A stretch of 22,453 bases of DNA from an uncultured bacterium (GTDB lineage Bacteria; Actinomycetota; Actinomycetes; S36-B12). This document shows positions 1-7,468 of the stretch, in pieces. Position 1 is the stretch's first letter. The number at the start of each line of letters is the position of its first letter. Made by a program: the position numbers and the translations under genes. The notes under the pieces were generated by a model. That model had not been told where the DNA came from. It ran no database searches and saw only the letters and a program-made list of their open reading frames with translations. Location: positions 1 to 22,453 of the forward strand of contig CAJAKT010000120.1 in the NCBI GenBank assembly GCA_903940375.1. Direction: 5' to 3'.

Positions 1-89
1 ACGGCTCCGGTCACGACGATCGCGGACTGGCCGACGAGGTTGGCGATGTAGATCCCTCGGGCTGTGCGCGAGGAGCGTCCGGTCGTCAC
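1..89 (-). CDS. ctaA: Heme A synthase CtaA, N-terminal fragment
   Basis: Only the first 29 or so codons are in the window; the gene runs off the left edge on the minus strand. The visible peptide reads GTG-start, a short basic stretch, then IYIANLVGQSAIVVTGAV, which resembles the first transmembrane helix of actinobacterial heme A synthases (usual form ANLV..IVVTGGAVRLTGSG). CtaA oxidises heme O to heme A for cytochrome aa3 oxidase in the membrane. The start is limited by the preceding permease stop codon, which is in the same frame nine bases upstream, so GTG at 89 is the first usable start. The identification rests on a short peptide plus context: ctaA commonly lies next to this ABC exporter and the suf operon in actinobacteria, and a SURF1 gene for the same oxidase is present at 13362-14123. 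Confidence 0.66.
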   Translation of the reverse strand, partial: MTTGRSSRTARGIYIANLVGQSAIVVTGA

Positions 90-98
90 GCGTTCAGC

Positions 99-851
99 CT
101 ATGACCAGCGGAACGTGCGTGACGACACGAGCGCCCCGCCGGCCAGCCACGCGAGGAGGACGGCCGTAGCGAGTGCCGATGGCGCGTGTCCGTCAACGAG
201 TGCATCGGTCAGCCCGGTGACAAGAGCCCCGGATGGGAGCGCTGGTGCGATGACGGACATGGGCCCGGGGAGCGAAGCCGCGGGAATCACCACACCGCCG
301 AACATGATGAGGAGGAGGAACAGTCCATTGGCCACGGCGAGCACCGCCTCGGCCCGAAGAAGCCCCGCGAGCGCCATACCCCAGGCGGCGAACGCGGCAG
401 TTCCGAGGATCAGGACGGGGACGGCCCATAGGGCCGAGGCGGAGGGCCGCCAGCCGACAAGCACCGCGACGAGGCAGACCGCTGCGGTCGAGACGGCAGT
501 CACCGCAGCCGTGGCGAGGAACTTGCCGATCAGCAGCTCCGACCGCGTCAGTGGTGTGGTGCCCAGGAACCGCAGGGCACCGGACCGGCGCTCGAATCCC
601 GTGGCAATAGCCAGGGAGGTGAACGCTGAGCTGATCACCGAGACCGCGAGGACTGTTGCGATGGCGCGGGGGATGCGGTCTGGGCCGGCCTGCTGCACCA
701 GAACATCCGTCATGGTGAGCCCCAGCAGGATGCCGATGGGGATGACGAGGGTGAGCAGCAGCTGCTCACCGTTTCGCATCAGGAGCGACGTCTCCCACCG
801 TCCATGCGCGAGTGCGCGCTGACGCGCTGACGCGGGTCGCATGGTCGTCAC
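99..851 (-). CDS. ABC-2 type exporter permease
   Basis: This 250-residue integral membrane protein has about six hydrophobic helices (roughly residues 30-48, 65-84, 113-133, 141-162, 170-190 and 226-244) with a short cytoplasmic N-terminus. This is the layout of ABC-2 permeases of the DrrB/daunorubicin-resistance type. Residues GFERRSGALRFLGTTPLTR between helices 2 and 3 match the conserved cytoplasmic coupling segment of the family (ERE.GTL..L..TPL). It should form the channel for the ATPase encoded immediately upstream; the two genes share a GTGA overlap, which fixes the GTG start at 851. The substrate cannot be read from the sequence. A homologous pair sits between ctaA and sufR in many actinobacteria, so a role linked to heme or Fe-S metabolism is possible but unproven. 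Confidence 0.85.
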   Translation of the reverse strand: MTTMRPASARQRALAHGRWETSLLMRNGEQLLLTLVIPIGILLGLTMTDVLVQQAGPDRIPRAIATVLAVSVISSAFTSLAIATGFERRSGALRFLGTTPLTRSELLIGKFLATAAVTAVSTAAVCLVAVLVGWRPSASALWAVPVLILGTAAFAAWGMALAGLLRAEAVLAVANGLFLLLIMFGGVVIPAASLPGPMSVIAPALPSGALVTGLTDALVDGHAPSALATAVLLAWLAGGALVSSRTFRWS

Positions 852-1759
852 AGGTCACCGACCAGGGCAATGACGACATCTTCGAGGGAACGGCGGCCGA
901 CACTGAGGTCCGCGGTGCGGACACCGTTCTGCGCGCACCAGGCCGCGATGGCGGACAGGACCATCGGGTCGGCGGCACCGGTGACGCGATAGTGACCCCG
1001 GGGATCCTCGATGACATCGCCGTGGTCGGGAAGCACGGCCCGGAGCCCTGTCAGATCGGCATGCAGGGGCCCTCGGAAGGACACGCTCTCCTCCTCGCCA
1101 ACGAGTTCGGCGATCGTCCCGCTGCGCACGGCCCGTCCCTCGGCGATCACGACCACCTGATCGGCCAGCCGTTCCACATCGTCCATCAGATGGGTGGTGA
1201 GGACGACCGACGTACCCTGCGCGACCAGGCCGCGGATGAGGTCATGGAATGTCCGCCTCGCCACGGCGTCCAGACCGGACGTGGGCTCATCGAGGAAGAC
1301 CAGCTCGGGCCGGCCGACCAGCGCCACAGCGCACTTGACCCGCTGCTGCTCGCCACCCGACAGCCGTCGGATCGGGGTGCGGCCGGCGGGATCGATGCCC
1401 AGGGCGCCGAGCAGGGTGGCGGGATCATCGGGCCGCGGGTAGAGCGAGGCGATGTACTCCACGAGTGCGAGCGGCCGGGCGCTCGAGTACAGACCCCCGT
1501 CCTGCAGCATGACGCCCACTCGGCTGCGGAGGGCAGCGGCATCGGCCGTGCCGGCCGGTATCCCCAGGATCTGGACGCTGCCGGACGTGGCCGCCCGAAG
1601 TCCGACGCAGACCTCCACGGTGGAGGACTTGCCGGCCCCATTGGGGCCGATGAGGGCCGTGACGCGCCCCGCAGGGGCGGCAAAGGACAGCCCGGCCACC
1701 GCATCCCGGGATCCGTAGCGCACCACGAGGTCGCTCACGAGGACGGCGGGCGGGGGCAC
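848..1759 (-). CDS. ABC exporter ATP-binding protein (DrrA/CcmA-like)
   Basis: This 303-residue ATPase is the partner of the downstream ABC-2 permease. Walker A GPNGAGKSS is at residues 38-46, the signature LSGGEQQR at 133-140, Walker B LVFLDEP at 153-159 and the switch His at 190. A C-terminal extension of about 90 residues, typical of DrrA-type exporter ATPases, follows. The frame stays open upstream to 1963, but that part runs into sufR and has no homology-like content. I chose GTG at 1759 because the protein then begins just before the first ABC strand, and because a TATAGT hexamer lies exactly seven bases upstream, as expected of a leaderless actinobacterial transcript. The gene diverges from sufR with only 70 bases between the chosen starts. 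Confidence 0.88.
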   Translation of the reverse strand: MPPPAVLVSDLVVRYGSRDAVAGLSFAAPAGRVTALIGPNGAGKSSTVEVCVGLRAATSGSVQILGIPAGTADAAALRSRVGVMLQDGGLYSSARPLALVEYIASLYPRPDDPATLLGALGIDPAGRTPIRRLSGGEQQRVKCAVALVGRPELVFLDEPTSGLDAVARRTFHDLIRGLVAQGTSVVLTTHLMDDVERLADQVVVIAEGRAVRSGTIAELVGEEESVSFRGPLHADLTGLRAVLPDHGDVIEDPRGHYRVTGAADPMVLSAIAAWCAQNGVRTADLSVGRRSLEDVVIALVGDL

Positions 1760-1766
1760 GATCGCG

Positions 1767-1772
1767 ACTATA
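1767..1772 (-). promoter_or_regulatory. Putative -10 element of ABC exporter/ctaA unit
   Basis: On the minus strand TATAGT fits the actinobacterial TANNNT -10 consensus. It is followed after seven bases by the GTG start at 1759, so transcription would begin at or one base before the start codon. No good -35 hexamer is visible at 16-18 bases upstream. Confidence 0.5.
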
Positions 1773-1794
1773 GGGGTCCGATTCCGGGACCGGA

Positions 1795-1823
1795 TTGGCG
1801 GATCGGGAGATTTACGCAACAAT
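1795..1823 (+). promoter_or_regulatory. Putative sufR promoter (-35 TTGGCG, -10 AACAAT)
   Basis: TTGGCG at 1795-1800 is close to the -35 consensus TTGACA. After a 17-base spacer comes AACAAT at 1818-1823, four of six matches to TATAAT. Six bases later is GTG 1830, so the mRNA would start at or near the sufR start codon. The -10 hexamer lies inside the SufR box, giving a simple steric route to autorepression. Confidence 0.5.
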
Positions 1824-1830
1824 GTGGTTG
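1817..1830 (+). promoter_or_regulatory. SufR operator, CAAC-N6-GTTG
   Basis: CAAC at 1817-1820, six bases (AATGTG), then GTTG at 1827-1830: a perfect copy of the inverted repeat CAAC-N6-GTTG reported for SufR in cyanobacteria and, as I recall, in Streptomyces. It sits at the very start of sufR, overlapping the predicted -10 element and ending on the first base of the chosen start codon. Binding of the Fe-S form of SufR here would block the operon when cluster supply is sufficient. Confidence 0.72.
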
Positions 1831-2507
1831 TGAAATTCCCAGGGGAGGCCGCGGAGCGTGTTGCGCGCACCCTCGTCCAGGTTGGCCCCTCTACGGCCAC
1901 CGACCTGGCCGAGGCGCTGGAGATGACACCCGCGGGTATCCGGCGGCAGCTCACCGCACTCATCGACGAGGGTCTGGTCGTGTCCCAGGACCGTGCTCCC
2001 TATGGCCCGACACCGAAGCGCGGACGCGGTCGTCCGAGCAGTGTGTTCATGCTGACGGCTGCCGGGCGGGCCGCCTGCGATCAGGCGTACGACGATCTCG
2101 CACTGGCCGCTCTGCGCTTCATGTCGGCTGAATACGGCGCCGGCGCCGTCGAGGCCTTTGCGACGGATCGGGCGCGCCACCTGGCTGATGCGATGGGCGG
2201 CGTGGGCGGTTCCGTCACCCCCGCGGACGTTGCTGCGGCACTGAGCCGGGCCGGCTACGCGGCCGATGTGGAGCCACTCGGCGATGTCGCCGTCCAGTTG
2301 TGCCAGCACCATTGCCCGGTCGTTGATGCGGCGCGTGAGTTTCCGGTGCTCTGCGAGGCCGAGACGATCGAGCTCAGCCGCGTTCTTGGCCGCCACGTGA
2401 CCCGTCTCGCCACGCTTGCCCATGGCGATGAGGTCTGCACCGCCGTCATCGCTACAGCAGCCACACCCGCACCCCCTTCGAGGACTCTCGGAAAGGTCTC
2501 CGCATGA
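1830..2507 (+). CDS. sufR: Fe-S-sensing transcriptional repressor SufR
   Basis: This 225-residue ArsR/DeoR-like winged-helix regulator leads the Suf operon. A helix-turn-helix lies at about residues 20-50 (STATDLAEAL, then TPAGIRRQL), followed by a basic wing near KRGRGRPS at 63-70. The C-terminal half has Cys158, Cys162, Cys175 and Cys203. The C-X3-C-X12-C spacing is that of SufR proteins that bind a [4Fe-4S] cluster. SufR represses its own operon when holo. The start could be GTG 1824 or GTG 1830. I chose 1830 because the predicted -10 ends six bases before it, giving a leaderless message, and the operator lies directly over this promoter. The stop overlaps the sufB ATG (ATGA). Confidence 0.9.
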   Translation: MKFPGEAAERVARTLVQVGPSTATDLAEALEMTPAGIRRQLTALIDEGLVVSQDRAPYGPTPKRGRGRPSSVFMLTAAGRAACDQAYDDLALAALRFMSAEYGAGAVEAFATDRARHLADAMGGVGGSVTPADVAAALSRAGYAADVEPLGDVAVQLCQHHCPVVDAAREFPVLCEAETIELSRVLGRHVTRLATLAHGDEVCTAVIATAATPAPPSRTLGKVSA

Positions 2508-3925
2508 CGACTGCAGCGCAGGACACCGCAGCAACAATCGATGAGCTCGGGCGATACGAGTACGGCTGGCACGATGCCGACGCGGCCGGCACGAATGCTC
2601 GACGCGGTATCAACGAGGACGTCGTTCGCGACATCTCCGCCAAGAAGAACGAGCCCGAGTGGATGCTCGACCTGCGGCTGAAGGGCCTGCGGCTCTTCGG
2701 CAAGAAGCCGATGCCGACATGGGGCTCAAACCTCAATGGGATCGACTTCGACAACATCAAGTACTTCGTCCGGTCGACGGAGAAGCAGGCACAGAGCTGG
2801 GAAGACCTGCCCGACGACATCAAGGCGACCTACGACCGGCTCGGCATCCCGGAGGCGGAGAAGCAGCGGCTGGTCGCGGGCGTTGCGGCCCAGTACGAGT
2901 CGGAGGTCGTCTACCACAAGATCCGCGAGGATCTCGAGGAGCAAGGTGTCATCTTCAAGGACACTGACACGGGTCTGCGCGAGCATGAGGATGTCTTCCG
3001 CGAGTACTTCGGTTCCGTGATCCCCGTGGGCGACAACAAGTTCGCGGCCCTGAACACGGCCGTCTGGTCCGGCGGGTCGTTCATCTACGTGCCGAAGGGC
3101 GTGCACGTCGAGATCCCCCTGCAGGCCTACTTCCGCATCAACACCGAGAACATGGGCCAGTTCGAGCGCACCTTGATCATCGTCGACGAGGATGCCTACG
3201 TTCACTACGTCGAGGGCTGCACCGCGCCGATCTACTCGAGTGATTCCCTGCACTCCGCCGTCGTGGAGATCATCGTCCGCAAGGGTGCCCGGTGCCGGTA
3301 CACGACCATCCAGAACTGGTCGAACAACGTCTACAACCTCGTCACCAAGCGGGCAATCGCGCAAGCGGGCGCGACCATGGAATGGGTCGACGGAAACCTC
3401 GGCTCCAAGGTGACGATGAAGTACCCGGCAGTGTGGCTCACGGGGGAGTACGCCAAGGGCGAGACTCTGTCGATCGCCTTTGCCGGCGAGGGCCAGCACC
3501 AGGATGCCGGCGCGAAGATGGTCCACGCGGCACCCAACACGTCGTCCAACATCATCTCGAAGTCGGTGGCACGCGGCGGTGGACGCACGTCCTATCGAGG
3601 TCTCGTCCAGATCCTCGAGGGGGCGCACAACTCCAAGAGCACGGTGAAGTGCGACGCGCTCCTTGTCGACGACATCTCACGCTCTGACACGTACCCCTAC
3701 GTCGATGTGCGCGAGGACGACGTGTCCATGGGCCATGAGGCCACGGTGTCCAAGATCAGCGAGGAGCAGTTGTTCTACCTGATGTCTCGCGGTCTGACGG
3801 AGGACGAGGCGATGGCGATGATCGTCCGTGGCTTCATCGAGCCGATCGCGCGCGAACTGCCCATGGAGTACGCCATCGAGCTGAACCGGCTGATCGAAAT
3901 GCAGATGGAAGGGGCGGTCGGGTGA
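2504..3925 (+). CDS. sufB: Fe-S cluster scaffold protein SufB
   Basis: SufB (473 residues, normal length) is the main scaffold subunit of the SufBC2D complex, where sulfur and iron are assembled into clusters in the cytosol. The C-terminal core has the family pattern GHEATVSKISEEQLFYLMSRG (residues 410-430), and the beta-helix region contains Cys383 in the VKCDALLVDD segment, the likely counterpart of the E. coli Cys405 acceptor. Cys239 in the VEGCTAPIY segment corresponds, by counting from the C-terminus, to the M. tuberculosis intein insertion site as I remember it; no intein is present. ATG start overlaps the sufR stop, and its own stop overlaps the sufD GTG, so translation is probably coupled. 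Confidence 0.98.
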   Translation: MTTAAQDTAATIDELGRYEYGWHDADAAGTNARRGINEDVVRDISAKKNEPEWMLDLRLKGLRLFGKKPMPTWGSNLNGIDFDNIKYFVRSTEKQAQSWEDLPDDIKATYDRLGIPEAEKQRLVAGVAAQYESEVVYHKIREDLEEQGVIFKDTDTGLREHEDVFREYFGSVIPVGDNKFAALNTAVWSGGSFIYVPKGVHVEIPLQAYFRINTENMGQFERTLIIVDEDAYVHYVEGCTAPIYSSDSLHSAVVEIIVRKGARCRYTTIQNWSNNVYNLVTKRAIAQAGATMEWVDGNLGSKVTMKYPAVWLTGEYAKGETLSIAFAGEGQHQDAGAKMVHAAPNTSSNIISKSVARGGGRTSYRGLVQILEGAHNSKSTVKCDALLVDDISRSDTYPYVDVREDDVSMGHEATVSKISEEQLFYLMSRGLTEDEAMAMIVRGFIEPIARELPMEYAIELNRLIEMQMEGAVG

Positions 3926-5070
3926 CCGTGCTGGATGCACCTCCGCTTGACCATTCACCTCAGGTCGTCTCGGCGGACGTCGATGACTTCGCCGTGCCGA
4001 CCGGACGCGAGGAGGAATGGCGCTTCGCGCCGACCGAAGAGCTCCGGCGGTTCATGGATCACGATCCCGACGCCGGCACGATCACGTGCGCGACCGGCGG
4101 GCACGTCACCGTCGTGCCCATCGTCGACGCCCCGGCAACAGACTGGCTGCCCACCGACCGGCCATCCGCCGTATCCCGTGCGGGTACATCGTCGGCGGTG
4201 CTGGTCCGTATCGGCGACGACGAGATTGTCGAGGAGCCGATCGTCGTCGAACTGCGCGGATCCGCGGCGCTGAACTACGGCTATGTCGACGTGACCATCG
4301 GTCGTCACGCGCGAGCGACCGTGGTGCTCGTGCACGATGCCGGCGTCGACGTGAGCGGATCCATCGTCACGCATGTGGGCGATGGCGCGAACCTCACGAT
4401 GCTGTCGATCATCGACGGACCGCCTCAGGCGGTGCATCTGTGGCAGTGGCATGCGCGCATCAGTCGCGACGCATCCTTCGTTGGGTCCGTGGTGACCATC
4501 GGCGGTCGCATCGTCCGGATCCTGCCGTCGGTCTCCTACGCCGGGCCCGGGGGATCAGCGGAACTGCTGGGCGCTTTCCTGGCCGATGCCGGGCAGTACC
4601 TCGAGCACCGGATCTTCATCGATCACGATCAGCCGCACTGCTCAAGCAATGTCATCTACAAGGGTGCGCTCTCCGGCGCTGATTCGCACACGGTGTGGAT
4701 CGGTGACGTGCTCGTCCGGCGGGCCGCCGTCGGCATCGACACGTATGAGATGAACCGCAATCTGCTCCTCGACGATGGCCCGCGCGCCGACTCCGTGCCG
4801 AACCTCGAGCTCGAGACGGGCGACATCGTCAGCGCCGGGCATGCCAGCGCCACCGGGAAGTTCGACGATGAGCAACTGTTCTACCTGCAGGCGCGAGGCA
4901 TTCCCGAGCGCATTGCCCGCCAGCTGGTCGTACGTGGCTTCTTCGCCGACATCCTGGCGCGGATCCCATCGGCCGAGTGGCGCGCGCTCGTCCTCGGCCG
5001 CATCGGCCAGCGACTCGGCATGGACCTCGACGCACATGAGGACGACGTGGATGCTGAGGTGGCGTCATGA
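3922..5070 (+). CDS. sufD: Fe-S cluster assembly protein SufD
   Basis: SufD (382 residues) is the paralogue of SufB and pairs with it in the SufBC2D scaffold. Its C-terminal region, SAGHASATGKFDDEQLFYLQARGI (spanning residues 304-327), is the characteristic SufB/SufD motif, and His307 aligns with the E. coli SufD His360 needed for cluster assembly. The N-terminal third is variable, as usual for SufD, and carries the helical EEWRFAP segment (residues 31-37), the common W/Y-R-x-T/A-P entry motif of the family. The GTG start shares a GTGA overlap with the sufB stop. The stop overlaps the ATG of the Rieske gene. Confidence 0.96.
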   Translation: MTVLDAPPLDHSPQVVSADVDDFAVPTGREEEWRFAPTEELRRFMDHDPDAGTITCATGGHVTVVPIVDAPATDWLPTDRPSAVSRAGTSSAVLVRIGDDEIVEEPIVVELRGSAALNYGYVDVTIGRHARATVVLVHDAGVDVSGSIVTHVGDGANLTMLSIIDGPPQAVHLWQWHARISRDASFVGSVVTIGGRIVRILPSVSYAGPGGSAELLGAFLADAGQYLEHRIFIDHDQPHCSSNVIYKGALSGADSHTVWIGDVLVRRAAVGIDTYEMNRNLLLDDGPRADSVPNLELETGDIVSAGHASATGKFDDEQLFYLQARGIPERIARQLVVRGFFADILARIPSAEWRALVLGRIGQRLGMDLDAHEDDVDAEVAS

Positions 5071-5420
5071 GCGAGTTCCTGGAGGCATGTCTGCTCGCCG
5101 ACGTCGCTCCTCGGTCCGCCAAGCGGGTCCTGATCGCCGGGCGTCCGATTGCGGTGGTGAACACGGACGAAGGACTGTTCGCCATCGACGATCGCTGTTC
5201 ACATGCGGACGTGTCCCTTGCTGAGGGTGAGGTTGACGGCTGCGCCATCGAGTGCTGGCTCCACGGATCCGCATTCGATCTGCGCACCGGGGCACCCCTG
5301 AGCCCCCCCGCGATGATGTCCGTCCCCATCTACGCCGTACGCGTCGTCGGCGACGGCGATGCCGCCGTCGTCCAGATCGATCCCACGCCCATCTCCACAC
5401 CGAACCGAGGAACACAATGA
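5067..5420 (+). CDS. Rieske [2Fe-2S] ferredoxin-like protein in suf operon
   Basis: A 117-residue protein consisting of one Rieske domain. The cluster ligands are visible as C44-x-H46 and C63-x2-H66 (CSH and CWLH boxes), followed by G-x-x-FD, as in NirD/BphF-type small ferredoxins. It would bind a [2Fe-2S] cluster in the cytosol and carry single electrons. Databases often name such proteins as the ferredoxin subunit of phenylpropionate dioxygenase, which is misleading here: no oxygenase is nearby. It is locked between sufD and sufC by ATGA overlaps on both sides, so it is made with the Suf machinery. A role supplying electrons for cluster assembly, or acting as an early client, is inference. 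M. tuberculosis lacks this gene in its suf operon as far as I recall. Confidence 0.9.
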   Translation: MSEFLEACLLADVAPRSAKRVLIAGRPIAVVNTDEGLFAIDDRCSHADVSLAEGEVDGCAIECWLHGSAFDLRTGAPLSPPAMMSVPIYAVRVVGDGDAAVVQIDPTPISTPNRGTQ

Positions 5421-6178
5421 GCACCCTGGTAATCGACGATCTGCATGCATCCGTGTCCACCGATGCAGGGCCCCGCGAGATCCTTCGCGGCGTGACCCTC
5501 ACGGTCGAGTCCGGCAGCACGCATGCGGTCATGGGCCCGAACGGTTCCGGCAAGTCGACCCTTGCGTATGTGATCGCCGGGCACCCCAAGTACGTGGTGA
5601 CGCGGGGATCCATCACTCTCGACGGTGAAGACGTTCTTGCCATGGCCGTTGATGAGCGGGCGCGCGCTGGACTCTTCCTTGCGATGCAGTACCCGGTGGA
5701 GGTGCCGGGTGTCTCGGTGTCGAACTTCCTTCGCACGTCGGCGACCGCCGTACGCGGCGAAGCGCCGAAGCTGAGGCTGTGGATCAAGGAGCTGAAGGAG
5801 GCGATGTCGGCACTCCAGATGGACCCGACGTTCGCTGAGCGCAATGTCAACGAGGGCTTCAGCGGCGGGGAGAAGAAGCGCCACGAGATTCTCCAGCTCT
5901 CGTTGCTGAAGCCGAAGATCGCGATCCTTGATGAGACCGACTCGGGGCTCGATGTTGACGCACTGCGCGTTGTCTCCGAGGGGTTCAATGCCTTCCGCGA
6001 GGAGACCGGCGCCGGCACCCTGCTGATCACGCATTACACCCGGATTCTGCGCTACATCTCGCCGGACTTCGTCCATGTCTTCTTCGACGGCCGGATCGTG
6101 GAGAGCGGAGGCCCCGAGCTGGCCGCCGTCCTCGAGGCCGAGGGCTACGAGCGGTTCATCACGGCCGCGGCCTCGTAG
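5417..6178 (+). CDS. sufC: Fe-S assembly ATPase SufC
   Basis: SufC (253 residues) is the ABC-type ATPase of the soluble SufBC2D complex. Walker A GPNGSGKST is at 40-48, the family-specific signature FSGGEKKR at 148-155, Walker B ILDETD at 170-175 and the switch His at 206. The stretch LAMQYPVEVPGV (about 88-99) is the SufC form of the Q-loop. The open frame extends further upstream, but that part overlaps the Rieske gene. ATG 5417 is chosen because it gives the family's normal N-terminus, overlaps the Rieske stop (ATGA) and has a GAGGA ribosome-binding site at 5407-5411, five bases ahead. Confidence 0.98.
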   Translation: MSTLVIDDLHASVSTDAGPREILRGVTLTVESGSTHAVMGPNGSGKSTLAYVIAGHPKYVVTRGSITLDGEDVLAMAVDERARAGLFLAMQYPVEVPGVSVSNFLRTSATAVRGEAPKLRLWIKELKEAMSALQMDPTFAERNVNEGFSGGEKKRHEILQLSLLKPKIAILDETDSGLDVDALRVVSEGFNAFREETGAGTLLITHYTRILRYISPDFVHVFFDGRIVESGGPELAAVLEAEGYERFITAAAS

Positions 6179-6186
6179 GGATTCGC

Positions 6187-7467
6187 ATGGTGCAGCCGAT
6201 CGATGTCGACAGGGTCAGGAAGGACTTCCCGATCCTGGAGCGCACTGTGCGCGACGGTCGACCTCTGATCTATCTCGACAGCGGGGCGACGAGCCAGAAG
6301 CCGCTCGCGGTCCTGGATGCGGAGCGAGCGTTCTACGAGACCTCGAATGCCGGCGTGCACCGCGGTGCGCACCAGCTGGCGGAGGAGGCCACCGAGGCTT
6401 ACGAGACGTCACGAGCCGCCATCGCCGGGTTCGTCGGCGCACAGGCCTCTGACCTTGTGTTCACCAAGAACGCCACGGAGAGCCTCAACCTCGCGGCGTA
6501 TGCCTTCTCGAACGCGACGGCCAAGGCGGCGCACGCCCCCGACTCCGTTGACTCTCGTTTCGTGCTGTCGGCCGGCGACTCGATCGTCGTCACGCAGATG
6601 GAACACCACGCGAACCTCGTGCCGTGGCAGGAGGTCTGCGCGAAGACAGGCGCGACCCTGCGCTGGATCGGGCTGACGGATGACGGCCGGCTCGACCTGA
6701 GCGAGATCGACTCTGTGATCGACGAGACGACCCGGGTGGTCTCCGTCGTCCAGCAGTCGAACATCCTGGGCACCATCAATCCCGTCGACGTGCTCATGGC
6801 CCGCGCGCACGCTGTCGGGGCCCTCGGGGTCGTCGATGCCTGCCAGTCGATTCCGCACATGCCCGTTGACGTCGAGGCACTGGGTGCCGATCTGGTGGCC
6901 TGGAGCGGCCACAAGATGCTCGGCCCCACCGGAATCGGCCTGCTCTGGGGACGTGCGGAGGTGCTCGACGCGATGCCGCCCTTCATCAGCGGTGGCTCGA
7001 TGATCGAGACCGTGTTCATGGAGCACAGCACCTACGCCGAGCCACCGAAGCGATTCGAGGCCGGGACACCGATGGTTGCGCAGGCCGTCGGACTGGCCGC
7101 AGCTGTCGCCTACCTCGACGAGATCGGGATGGACTCGGTCGCCGCGCATGAGGACGAGCTGACGGGGTACACCCTCGAGCGGCTCGAGTCATTGCGGGGC
7201 GTGCGCATCATCGGGCCGCGCGACAACGTCGACCGGGGGAGCGCCGTGTCGTTCGTCGTCGATGGGCTGCATCCCCATGATGTCGGCCAGTTCCTCGACG
7301 ACAAGGGAGTCGCTGTCCGAGTCGGGCATCACTGCGCCTGGCCGACGTGCCGCAGGTTCGGGGTGCCGGCGACGACGCGCATCTCGCCCTACATCTACAA
7401 CGACCGGTCCGACATCGACATCGCTGTGGAAGGCATCATGGCTGCGCAGAAGTTCTTCGGGGTCTGA
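6187..7467 (+). CDS. sufS: Group II cysteine desulfurase SufS
   Basis: SufS (426 residues) is a PLP enzyme that takes sulfur from L-cysteine, leaving alanine, and holds it as a persulfide. Lys243 in SGHKMLGPTG binds PLP. His140/His141 (EHHAN), Asp217 and Gln220 (VVDACQ) form the cofactor pocket. Cys383 in RVGHHCAWP is the persulfide-carrying residue on the short lobe typical of group II enzymes. The next gene encodes SufU, its sulfur acceptor. ATG 6187 lies eight bases after the sufC stop and gives a standard N-terminus (VRKDFPIL). Confidence 0.97.
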   Translation: MVQPIDVDRVRKDFPILERTVRDGRPLIYLDSGATSQKPLAVLDAERAFYETSNAGVHRGAHQLAEEATEAYETSRAAIAGFVGAQASDLVFTKNATESLNLAAYAFSNATAKAAHAPDSVDSRFVLSAGDSIVVTQMEHHANLVPWQEVCAKTGATLRWIGLTDDGRLDLSEIDSVIDETTRVVSVVQQSNILGTINPVDVLMARAHAVGALGVVDACQSIPHMPVDVEALGADLVAWSGHKMLGPTGIGLLWGRAEVLDAMPPFISGGSMIETVFMEHSTYAEPPKRFEAGTPMVAQAVGLAAAVAYLDEIGMDSVAAHEDELTGYTLERLESLRGVRIIGPRDNVDRGSAVSFVVDGLHPHDVGQFLDDKGVAVRVGHHCAWPTCRRFGVPATTRISPYIYNDRSDIDIAVEGIMAAQKFFGV

Positions 7468-7468
7468 C

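Noticed and set aside
1783..1794. Inverted repeat TCCGG-GA-CCGGA between the divergent ABC and sufR promoters
   Set aside because: Only five bases per arm and G+C-rich; no known regulator motif. The nearby CAAC-N6-GTTG box is far better supported.
812..2131. Open frame of 439 codons on the plus strand across the ABC exporter genes
   Set aside because: It runs antisense to the ATPase, whose Walker and signature motifs are complete, and continues out of frame through sufR; no domain is visible.
2726..3628. Long open frame (300 codons) on the minus strand opposite sufB
   Set aside because: It lies wholly inside the well-supported sufB, has no recognisable motif, and long antisense frames are expected from G/C-ending codons in such DNA.
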